DNA of 30,008 nucleotides from JANWHF01 sp036276235 (GTDB lineage: Bacteria > Planctomycetota > Phycisphaerae > Tepidisphaerales > Tepidisphaeraceae), in assembly GCA_036276235.1 (NCBI GenBank), contig DATBDZ010000017.1, positions 1 to 30,008 on the forward strand. The letters run 5' to 3'. Shown here one piece after another: positions 14,106 through 21,458 of this stretch (position 1 is the stretch's first letter; each line of letters begins with the position of its first letter). The notes below the pieces were generated by a model. The model was not told where the DNA came from and did no database searches. It saw only the letters and a program-made list of their open reading frames with translations. The position numbers and the translations under genes were made by a program.

Positions 14106-14887
14106 TTACGTCCTCGCGGCGGCTCTTCCTGCCATTGTATTTTGTCGGCTCGACGAATCGCCGCCAAAAGCTGCGCGATTTGGCGGTGGGCCGCCGGCGT
14201 CTGCACGATAATCAGAAAACCTCCCGCCTCCGCGATCCAGCCCGTTGCGCCGCCGTTCTCCTGCCATTCGTCGCGCGCAACAGAATCGGTTATCAGAAAG
14301 TGAATCTGATCCATCGCTTCAATGATGGTCTGTGCCGGCGTACGGTAGACTAGGGCACTCTGCGGAACCGCTGCGCCGCCAAAGATCCCCATGGCCGGGA
14401 TAGGCATTGTCGAGGGCGGCGGCAACGACTTCATGTGTTGCTGTTCATCCAAACTCAGCTTCCCACTCACGTCCCGCACATCGTAAATCCTCGCGACAGC
14501 CGGCGCTCGGCTACTGGTCGTAATCCGAATCCGATCCCGCTCGACAATATAACTCAGTCCATCAAACCGCGAGATCATCCGCCGCAGATTCTCCTCAAGC
14601 GTGATGCCGCCGAGCGAGATTTCAGAAGCGTCCACTCGCCCCGCGAGCTCGGCGGCGGCTGGATCCACGGCGATCCGCACGTCCGCTGCCTTGCCCAGCG
14701 CCTCGGCGGCCTCTGTCAAACTCGTGCCGGCGAAATCCACCGCCGCCACGCGGCGATCCAGAATGGCCAGCGGATCGGCGGGGGACGGCGCGCGGTGTTG
14801 CGCGCGGGAACGCGTGCGTAACGTGATCGCCGAGTAGATGATCACGGCGATCGCGAGAAGGTTGACGATGATTCTTGCACGTCTCAT
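14102..14887 (-). CDS. Membrane-anchored secretin/STN-like protein, one module
   Basis: This 261-residue protein is the upstream partner of the two-module protein, with overlapping stop and start. An N-terminal TM helix (IIVNLLAIAVIIYSAITL) is followed by an STN-like region (VDFAGTSLTEAAEALGKAAD; GITLEENLRRMISRFDGLSY). Then come ARIYDVRDVSG, VARDEWQENGGATGWIAEAG and GFLIIVQTPAAHRQIAQLLA. These match the YNIRDL / GGTIG / LIVTQT blocks of its neighbour, so the two genes are diverged paralogues expressed together. The ATG at 14887 is taken as the start; only a GGGG sits before it. Function unknown. Confidence 0.6.
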   Translation of the reverse strand: MRRARIIVNLLAIAVIIYSAITLRTRSRAQHRAPSPADPLAILDRRVAAVDFAGTSLTEAAEALGKAADVRIAVDPAAAELAGRVDASEISLGGITLEENLRRMISRFDGLSYIVERDRIRITTSSRAPAVARIYDVRDVSGKLSLDEQQHMKSLPPPSTMPIPAMGIFGGAAVPQSALVYRTPAQTIIEAMDQIHFLITDSVARDEWQENGGATGWIAEAGGFLIIVQTPAAHRQIAQLLAAIRRADKIQWQEEPPRGRK

Positions 14888-14989
14888 GCAGGCCCCAAAC
14901 GCGGATCGGTCAATCGGTGGATCGTACCATCAACGGTTCTCGAAATGTGAAGGACATGCCCGGCGGCCCGCGGCGAAGCGCGCAAAACG

Positions 14990-15079
14990 CCACGGGCACG
15001 CTGTCGCGAGCCCAGGCCACCCGATTTTGTGGCGGGATCATATTTTGGGTGGCATGGGCTTGCGACAGCATGCCCGTGG
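14990..15079. repeat. 33-bp inverted repeat hairpin (CCACGGGCAYGCTGTCGC type)
   Basis: The left arm 14990-15022 and the right arm 15047-15079 are inverted copies with three mismatches in 33 bp, around a 24-nt AT-richer loop. It lies in the 220-bp gap between the STN-like unit and the SppA-like gene, both on the minus strand. The compensated arms suggest a mobile or dispersed palindromic unit; no other copy is in this window. Confidence 0.85.
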
Positions 15080-15107
15080 TGGGCGTGGCCGGCACACGTT
15101 GGCATTC

Positions 15108-16391
15108 TCAATCGAACGGAATCGTCGCCAGCAGTTGCTTTTCGCGAGCGCGCAATTGTTCGATCTCCGCTCGCACGGATTCGCCTTCGGCGGTCAGCGC
15201 GGCGGCTCTGGCTTGGAAATTGGCGCGCGTCTGGCTGACGCGGGAATTGCGAAGTTCGGTTGCGCGGGCGGTCGCTGATTTGGCGTCGCTTTGCTTTGCG
15301 GCAAGGGCAACGGCGTCATGATAATCCGAATCGATCTGGCGAATCTCTGCCTTGCCCGATGCCGCCAAACTCGCCATCTCGGCCTGAATCGCCGAGTATT
15401 TTGCGGTTAGGCCGGCGATCTGCGCTTCGATCGCGTTCCACTGCGGCCTGACGCGTTCGGTGGCTTGACGCCGCGCTGCTTCGCGCGAGTGCTGTTCCAT
15501 CGTCGCGGCGACGATGTTCCAGGCACGACGGCTCCCCTCGTGCCAACTGCCGCCGGTGAGATTTTTCCCCACTGCGGCGATATCAGGGGCCACTTGGGCC
15601 AGCCCGCATTCCGCTGCCTCGTCGGCAGTCAGCGTAAGAATCTGTCCCTTGGATTTAATGACCTTGCCCGCGCCGGACGTGCTCAGATTCGGCTTTCCAT
15701 TTTCTTGCGTCAGGACGATCGGCAAATCCATTTCGAGCATTCCGCGAACGAGCAGTTCGGGATGCCCCGCGTGAGCCGCCACCCGGCGGAACTCGGCTTC
15801 GATGGGCGAGCGAAATTTCGCTTCCAAATCCGCCGGGCCTTTGGCGGTCATCTTATATGGAACGGCTGCGCCGATTGAGGCATCGGGCTTGAGGTAGATT
15901 TTCGGGCAGGACATCGCGATCACCGCCGCCGCGGAGTAGGCGTGCTGAACATACGCGACGATCTCGATCTCCTTGGATGTCTGGTCGAGCAGATCGATGA
16001 TCTTCAGCATTTCCTGAACGCTGCCGCCGCCGCTATCTACGACGAGAACGATGTATTTTGGTTTGGCTTCGCGCGCGGCATCGAGCGCCGCCTTCATCGT
16101 GGCGGCGGTGCAGTCTGATCCGATTTCCCCAAGCACGGGTATCGAAACGTAGGCAGGCCCAATTTGCGCGGGCCTGTTCCACGAGACGATTTGCGCCTTG
16201 CTGACGCGCTGCTTGAACGTCATTCCCGGCCCAATCACTTCGAGCGTGACACTCTGATCATCCTCGGCGGCTACTTCGCCGCTCAGCGTGCGGCCATTTT
16301 TCAGGACGATCTGATCGGCGCGCGCCGACGGCGCCGTCGTGATCGCCAGGAACACAATGATCACCGTCGCAAAAAAACCCCGGACATGCAT
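15108..16391 (-). CDS. Secreted SppA/ClpP-fold (NfeD-like) protein with coiled-coil tail
   Basis: This protein has 427 residues from the ATG at 16391, which has GGAGG about 8 nt upstream; the longer frame to 16493 lacks this. A signal peptide spans 1-25 (FFATVIIVFLAITTAPSARA). Residues 26-70 form a small beta domain (DQIVLKNGRTLSGEVAAEDD) common before planctomycete exported domains. Residues 80-270 are crotonase/ClpP-like: YIVLVVDSGGGSVQEMLKII, then VQHAYSAAAVIAMSCPKIYL and ASIGAAVPY. Ser153 in AYSAA is at the place of the SppA/NfeD nucleophile. The TADEAAECGLAQ segment matches the 'A...GlA' exit of these proteases. Residues 300-427 are a long Ala/Gln/Glu-rich coiled coil. It may be a membrane-side serine protease or a degenerate one. 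It diverges from the AsmA-like gene, sharing a 125-bp spacer. Confidence 0.72.
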   Translation of the reverse strand: MHVRGFFATVIIVFLAITTAPSARADQIVLKNGRTLSGEVAAEDDQSVTLEVIGPGMTFKQRVSKAQIVSWNRPAQIGPAYVSIPVLGEIGSDCTAATMKAALDAAREAKPKYIVLVVDSGGGSVQEMLKIIDLLDQTSKEIEIVAYVQHAYSAAAVIAMSCPKIYLKPDASIGAAVPYKMTAKGPADLEAKFRSPIEAEFRRVAAHAGHPELLVRGMLEMDLPIVLTQENGKPNLSTSGAGKVIKSKGQILTLTADEAAECGLAQVAPDIAAVGKNLTGGSWHEGSRRAWNIVAATMEQHSREAARRQATERVRPQWNAIEAQIAGLTAKYSAIQAEMASLAASGKAEIRQIDSDYHDAVALAAKQSDAKSATARATELRNSRVSQTRANFQARAAALTAEGESVRAEIEQLRAREKQLLATIPFD

Positions 16392-16516
16392 TTTGCTTTC
16401 CTCCGATGCCGCGCTGTGAGCGCCTTTAGTGTTTATCGGGCGGATTCGTCTCGTGCTTTTGGGGGCCCGTGACGGCCCCATCTGGCCCGGCATTTGCTCG
16501 GGTTTGCATTTGTCCC

Positions 16517-17704
16517 ATGGGTACGCAAAACCCCGCCAACCCCGGTCCGAATGACGCCAAGCCGGCCACGCCCGGTAAAAAACGACATCGCGGATGGCGT
16601 CGATTCGGCATTGTTCTGCTCGTTCTGGTCGTGTTGCTCGGAATTGGCCGACTTTTTTTGCCGCGCGCGGTGCGATGGTATGTCAACCGCACGCTCGATC
16701 AGAGCCTCATTTATCAGGGCAGGATCGGCGAGATCACCATTCATCTTTGGCGCGGCGCTTACTCAATTCACGACCTGCGGCTGGACAAAGTTACCGGTAA
16801 TGTTCCCGTGCCTTTTTATTCTGCCAAGCGGGTGGATTTCACGATGGAATGGCCGGCGATTCTTCATCGCAAGCTGGTGGGGCGCGTCGTGATGGAAGAG
16901 CCGCAACTGAATTTCGTCGATGCGCCCGATGATGCCGAATCACAGACCGGCGAAGGCGGGCCGTGGCTCAAGATGATCCGCGATCTGTTCCCCTTCAAGA
17001 TCAACAGCGTGCGCGTGCGCAACGGCTCAATTCACTTCCGCGCGTTTCACACGGACCAGCCGGTCGATGTGTATCTGAGCAAGCTCAACGCGAGCGTCGA
17101 TGACCTGACGAATATCAATAACGACATCACGCCGATGCTTACAACCGTCAAGGCCAAGGCCAAGGCGATGGATCAGGCTGACTTCGATTTCGAGATGAAG
17201 CTCGATCCGTTTTCGTATCACCCAACGTTCCATCTCGCGACGCGGCTGCTGGGCCTGGACGTCACCAAGACCAATGACCTGGTTCGCAGCTACGGCAAAT
17301 TTGATTTTAAGGGAGGGTGGTTTGATCTGGTGATGGAGATGGATGCGAAGGAAGGGCAGATTCGGGGATATATCAAGCCGCTGTTTCGTAATCTGGTTGT
17401 GTTTGACCTTGTCAAAGATGCGAAGCATGACAACCCGCTGCAGTTTTTCTGGCAGTTATTGGTGGGAACGGCGGAGGAGGTGCTGAAGAATCAGCCGCAC
17501 GACCAATTTGGCACGCTGATTCCGTTTACCGCTGATGAGACGACAACCAAGCCAGATGTGCTGGCGATGATTGGTAACGTGCTTCGCAACGGCTTTGTCC
17601 GTGCTTATCTGCCGAAGCTTGAGCAGGGGGCCGTGAAGGATCAGGGCATTAATTTCAGCACTCCCGCTCCAATTGAGGCCAATTCCACAGGAGAGAAATC
17701 ATGA
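16517..17704 (+). CDS. AsmA/DUF748-like inner-membrane-anchored protein
   Basis: This protein has 395 residues from the ATG at 16517; a GTG at 16469 would add an atypical leader. A basic N-terminus (KKRHRGWRR) leads to one TM helix (FGIVLLVLVVLLGIGRLFL). A periplasmic beta-rich region follows: LIYQGRIGEITIHLWRGAYS, RLVGRVVMEEPQLNF-like strands, FPFKINSVRVRNGSIHFRAF, then KFDFKGGWFDLVMEMDAKEG and IKPLFRNLVVFDL. The 'r.g.i.f.d.....p....l..l...v.nl' layout is typical of DUF748/AsmA family proteins, which are linked to outer-membrane lipid traffic. Its stop overlaps the start of the globin lipoprotein gene by four bases, so the two are translationally coupled. Confidence 0.72.
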   Translation: MGTQNPANPGPNDAKPATPGKKRHRGWRRFGIVLLVLVVLLGIGRLFLPRAVRWYVNRTLDQSLIYQGRIGEITIHLWRGAYSIHDLRLDKVTGNVPVPFYSAKRVDFTMEWPAILHRKLVGRVVMEEPQLNFVDAPDDAESQTGEGGPWLKMIRDLFPFKINSVRVRNGSIHFRAFHTDQPVDVYLSKLNASVDDLTNINNDITPMLTTVKAKAKAMDQADFDFEMKLDPFSYHPTFHLATRLLGLDVTKTNDLVRSYGKFDFKGGWFDLVMEMDAKEGQIRGYIKPLFRNLVVFDLVKDAKHDNPLQFFWQLLVGTAEEVLKNQPHDQFGTLIPFTADETTTKPDVLAMIGNVLRNGFVRAYLPKLEQGAVKDQGINFSTPAPIEANSTGEKS

Positions 17705-18351
17705 AGACTAACCTCTGCGCCAAGATCGGTGCTGCATTTTTGTTTGGGGCCGTCGCGCTGGGGACGATGGGCTGCGGCGATTCGAGCCCTCAAAAGGAAA
17801 ACGAGTTCTTCACGTCGGGAAACCGCGAAGCTGATCAGCGCGCCGATCAGCGGATGGTCCGCAATCAACAGATCAAGGGCGAGAGCGGCGCTGCCGCGCA
17901 TACGTCAGAGAAGCCGGGCCAGGTCGCTGCCAAGCAAACGCTTTATCAGCGCCTTGGCGAGCAAGAGGGCATTAAGATGATCGTTGAGGATTTCACGGCG
18001 CGAGCGCTCGCCGACCCGCGCGCCAACTGGAACCGCAAAGGCGTAAAGCGCGGTGGGTTCAGTGTCCATCGCGGCCAATCCGTTGAATGGAACGAAAATC
18101 CTCAAGCCATACAAACGCTCAAGACGCATCTTGTTCAGTTCCTCGACGTGGCCACCGGCGGGCCCTCGCAATACAACGGCAAGGAGATCAAATCCGCCCA
18201 CCAGGGCATGCATATTACCAACGAGGAATTCGACGCGGTCATCGGCGATCTCAAGGCGACGCTCGACAAGCTCAAGATCGGCGACAAGGAACAAAAGGAG
18301 CTGATTTCAATCGTCGAAAGCACGCGGCAGGAGATAGTGGAGGTGCGGTAA
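17701..18351 (+). CDS. Lipoprotein with group 1 truncated haemoglobin domain
   Basis: This 216-residue protein starts at an ATG with AGGAGAG five nt upstream; ATGA overlaps the AsmA-like stop. Residues 1-25 are a lipoprotein signal with lipobox LGTMGC (Cys25). A charged linker (26-78) precedes a truncated globin domain. LYQRLGEQEGIKMIVEDFTA opens helices A-B, VQFLDVATGGPSQYNGKEIK covers the E-F region, and SAHQGMHITNEEFDAVIGDL carries the proximal His167. The helix-B Phe-Tyr pair common in group 1 globins is Phe98-Thr99 here, so the distal Tyr hydrogen bond to bound O2 may be missing. It should sit on the periplasmic face of a membrane. Ligand handling (O2, NO) or redox sensing is inferred from the family only. 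Confidence 0.85.
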   Translation: MKTNLCAKIGAAFLFGAVALGTMGCGDSSPQKENEFFTSGNREADQRADQRMVRNQQIKGESGAAAHTSEKPGQVAAKQTLYQRLGEQEGIKMIVEDFTARALADPRANWNRKGVKRGGFSVHRGQSVEWNENPQAIQTLKTHLVQFLDVATGGPSQYNGKEIKSAHQGMHITNEEFDAVIGDLKATLDKLKIGDKEQKELISIVESTRQEIVEVR

Positions 18352-18374
18352 GCACGGTTGAGAACGGCGCGGGC

Positions 18375-21300
18375 CTAATCATCCTGTTGGCCGTCGAGCG
18401 TCCAGAGAACCAGGTTTTGCATGAATTTGCTGCAATACTCCGGCGCGTAGCCGATGATTCCCCAGGTTTCGGTTCCAAGCAAGCCGCTGGTCACATCGAG
18501 CCGTGTAAAGATGACATGGCCCTTGCCGGCGGAAAGGATTTCAAACGCGCCAGCCTGATCGGGAACGCTCTCCTTTGTGAAGGCTCGCACACGCCGCTGG
18601 CTCAGATCAAACATGCCCGGCTGGCTGGCATTGAGCAGCTTGTGATCGGCGGAGATTGCTTCAAAGGGATGATCTGGAAATGCGCGAAGTACCGCGCGGC
18701 GGGCGGAATCGCCGAATGATTTGGATCCACCGCAGGCGTCGATGAACAACACTCCGCCCGCCTCCACATATTGGCGCATCGCCCGGATTTCCCCCTCATC
18801 GGCAACAAACGGCTCCGTCCCGGTCAGATGGCAAATCGGGAGCGACGGATCGATCTGCTTCAAGGTGACCTCACGCGGGGCCAGATCATATCCGGTTTGC
18901 GTGTGCAGATTTCTGCGAAACCGTTCGTACGCGCCCGGCTCCGGATCCCAGTTTCCGCCGTATTTGATCCTTCCCAGATCGACCGTCAAAACCGACCGGG
19001 CGGCTGGCGGCGGAATGTACGGTGAATCAATCCGATTGCGATAATTGCGCTTGCCACCGGCGTAGAGGAAGAGATTGGCGCCAAATTCAAAAACATATCG
19101 GTGCACATCCGTATCGCGCGCGTGCCAATAGCGCGATATATCCGACGGCACGTAGATCAGCAGCAGCCTCGCGCCGTTGCTGATCGCTTTGATCGGCGGG
19201 CGGCCGGAAAGATGGAAGTTGGTTGTGTAGAGCGGATGATTGGAAGGCAGATCAGCCAGCTCATATTGCGGAAACAGCTTGCGGGCAAACTCCTGCATGA
19301 ACCGATCGAAGGAAGGATCGTCTCCATCGTCCTGGGTGAAGATCGTGCCGCCGTTGTGGACATATTCGCGAAAATTCGCGTAGTCGGTATCGGTAAACGT
19401 GATGGGGCGATGGCTGGCGAAGTAGAGGATCGGCGAATCGAGCCAATCGGAAGGATCGTGCAAAAGATCGACGATCTGCCAGTTGAGCGGCCGCTCGAGC
19501 TGGCGGCCGGTCCAGCGCGCCAGATTCGCCACGTCGTGGGGGCGATTATTCCAGAGGCGATTGTTCAATTCCGTCTGGCCGGGATGCTCCGTCCGCAGCT
19601 TGTTCATCATGATCGGCCAGCGCCCGCGGGCGAGAAACAGGAGGGTGAATGCCGTCTGCACGTCGTCGCCCCAGCTTCCATCGGCGCGCTGGGTTGCGAC
19701 CGCGCGGGCGCTCAGCTCGCGATACCAGTCGTGCGTGCCGAAGTATTTCAGCCCGCTGGCCAGACCCACGCGCGAAACGCCGAACAGCCAATAGCCGTAG
19801 CTGGAAAGATCCAGCGCCTTGGCGTTGTCGAAGCTGATGGAGTTATCGCCTGTTTCCCACCACTCCAGCGCCCTGCGCAGCTCGGGCGAAAAGGGATCGC
19901 GCCCCACCTCGCCGTGAAACGTGGGCATGTCGGCGTAGTCGCGGCAGATCAGGATCGACGCCATCCCCGCCGCCGTCATCGAGATGCTTCCCGGCAGCGG
20001 CGGGGAAACGTGGCCTGTTCTTGGCGGAAGCCTGAACTTGTAGCTCCATTGTCCGTTGGCCAACTGATTGGCGGCCCAATGCTCAAGCTCCATCGCCCAA
20101 TAATCATGCGGCACATCGAGCCCCGCGTCCGCTGCCGCCCACACGCCCATAATGGCGTATTGCGTGTTGGAATTGTCCCAATTGCGCCCCGCCTCCTCGG
20201 CAGTGTAACCGTACGCACCTTTTCGCTGGCCATTTAGCAGCGCGTTGGCATGCTCGATAATCGCCGCCCGGTCTTGCGGCCGCGCGAGCACCGCCAGCGC
20301 CGCGAGGCGAACGGCGCGGTCATACGTGTAAGAGGTCGGCGGCTGCTTCATCGCGTCGATCAGCCGCGCCAGCGTCGGCGAAGTAGCGCTGATTCGCGTG
20401 TCGCTAATGACGCGGCCGGTTTCGATCAGCGAGTAAACACAAAGGGCGTTAAGCCCCGCGAAATGCGCTTCAGTGCTCGCTCGGCGCGGGTCCAGTTGAT
20501 AGGTCGCGGCGGAAAAACGGCTGAGCATCCAGTTCACGCCGCGCTGGCTCGCCTGGCCGATTTGCTCGTCGGTGACCATCGGCGCGGGTATCGGCGTCGG
20601 CGCCAGCGGCGGCCGCTTGAGCGTCCACTGCGGAAGCGTCGTGGGCATGGTTGTCGCCAGCGTGGGCGCGGTAGCCGCGACGGCTGGGGCCGTCGTGGCA
20701 AGCACGGGGACTGTCGTCGCAAGCGCGGGGGCGGTCGTCGCGGGCTCGGTTGCCGGGGCTTCAGAGGATGATGGCACGAGCGGCGTCGCCTGCGAAATCG
20801 CGGCCGGCTGGGTTGTGGGGACAACTGTGGGTCCGCCGATCATTTCCGGAGCCGGGTGCATGCGCGTATTCGTCGCGTAGCTTTGCGGAGCAGACGTGGG
20901 TGCCGCCGTTGTCGTTGCGCGGCTGTTCTTTTGCACGACAGCCACTTGCGGACGAACGTCTGGTGAAACGGGGTTGGCAGAGCGTTGAACGATGATCCAA
21001 TGAACCAGCCAGCCGACGACGGCAATAGCCACGGCACCAAAGGCCGCGCTCAGCAGCCCGGCAAACCAAGACCGGCCGTTATCGTTCGGGTGGTCGGGAC
21101 GATTGCCGGATGTAGAGGTTAATCTGTCTACCGGCGCATTTGGTGGTTTCGCCGGACCTGTCAGGTCCCCTCCCCCGGTACTCCGGGGGAGAGTTAGGGA
21201 GGGGGTTCGCGCGAGAGACGATCGCTCGACAGAACCCCCACCCCAGCCCTCCCCCGGAGTACCGGGGGAGGGTGAAAAGTCGTCGCCGGCAGTATCTTCC

Positions 21301-21419
21301 AAGCTACTCGGCAGCGCGATCGGCTGTCCACATGCCGGGCACATTGCCTGCGTCCCAGCCTCGCCGGCTGGAAATCGCAGCATCTTTTTGCAACGTGGGC
21401 ATCGGACGGATACGAACAC
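18375..21419 (-). CDS. Zinc-ribbon, membrane-anchored cyclase-like / DUF4159 protein (third paralogue)
   Basis: This protein has about 1014 residues from a GTG at 21419 with GGGAG six nt upstream. A zinc ribbon (Cys7, Cys10, Cys27, Cys30) is followed by a segment translated from an inserted palindromic repeat (residues ~50-85, SPSPGTPGEGWGGG). One TM helix (LLSAAFGAVAIAVVGWLVHW) and a long Ala/Thr/Pro linker come next. A helical alpha/alpha-barrel-like region (GVNWMLSRFSAATYQLDPRR; RADGSWGDDVQTAFTLLFLA) resembles prenyltransferase/squalene-cyclase repeats. Two DUF4159-type modules end the protein: ILYFASHRPITFTDTDYANF onwards, and HLTGTEPFVADEGEIRAMRQ onwards with FIDACGGSKSFGDSARRAV. It is the last gene of a four-gene minus-strand operon and the most diverged of three paralogues. 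The function is unknown; an exported surface or periplasmic role is inferred from the TM topology. Confidence 0.72.
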   Translation of the reverse strand: MFVSVRCPRCKKMLRFPAGEAGTQAMCPACGQPIALPSSLEDTAGDDFSPSPGTPGEGWGGGSVERSSLARTPSLTLPRSTGGGDLTGPAKPPNAPVDRLTSTSGNRPDHPNDNGRSWFAGLLSAAFGAVAIAVVGWLVHWIIVQRSANPVSPDVRPQVAVVQKNSRATTTAAPTSAPQSYATNTRMHPAPEMIGGPTVVPTTQPAAISQATPLVPSSSEAPATEPATTAPALATTVPVLATTAPAVAATAPTLATTMPTTLPQWTLKRPPLAPTPIPAPMVTDEQIGQASQRGVNWMLSRFSAATYQLDPRRASTEAHFAGLNALCVYSLIETGRVISDTRISATSPTLARLIDAMKQPPTSYTYDRAVRLAALAVLARPQDRAAIIEHANALLNGQRKGAYGYTAEEAGRNWDNSNTQYAIMGVWAAADAGLDVPHDYWAMELEHWAANQLANGQWSYKFRLPPRTGHVSPPLPGSISMTAAGMASILICRDYADMPTFHGEVGRDPFSPELRRALEWWETGDNSISFDNAKALDLSSYGYWLFGVSRVGLASGLKYFGTHDWYRELSARAVATQRADGSWGDDVQTAFTLLFLARGRWPIMMNKLRTEHPGQTELNNRLWNNRPHDVANLARWTGRQLERPLNWQIVDLLHDPSDWLDSPILYFASHRPITFTDTDYANFREYVHNGGTIFTQDDGDDPSFDRFMQEFARKLFPQYELADLPSNHPLYTTNFHLSGRPPIKAISNGARLLLIYVPSDISRYWHARDTDVHRYVFEFGANLFLYAGGKRNYRNRIDSPYIPPPAARSVLTVDLGRIKYGGNWDPEPGAYERFRRNLHTQTGYDLAPREVTLKQIDPSLPICHLTGTEPFVADEGEIRAMRQYVEAGGVLFIDACGGSKSFGDSARRAVLRAFPDHPFEAISADHKLLNASQPGMFDLSQRRVRAFTKESVPDQAGAFEILSAGKGHVIFTRLDVTSGLLGTETWGIIGYAPEYCSKFMQNLVLWTLDGQQDD
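21166..21272. repeat. Dispersed palindromic GC-rich element, copy 2, inside a coding region
   Basis: The left arm has CCCCCGGTACTCCGGGGGAG and TTAGGGAGGGGGTTC; the right arm has GAACCCCCACCCCAGCCCTC and CCCCGGAGTACCGGGGGAGG. It is the same element as 8882-8992. The reading frame of the third DUF4159 protein passes through it without a stop, adding about 36 low-complexity residues. Confidence 0.85.
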
Positions 21420-21458
21420 AAAACTCTCCCAAGTGTGTTCCAAGTGCGACTGATCCGC

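Noticed and set aside
19101..20237. 378-codon + strand frame
   Set aside because: It lies fully antisense to the third DUF4159 gene and shows the Arg/Ala/Gly-rich composition of a GC-rich shadow frame.
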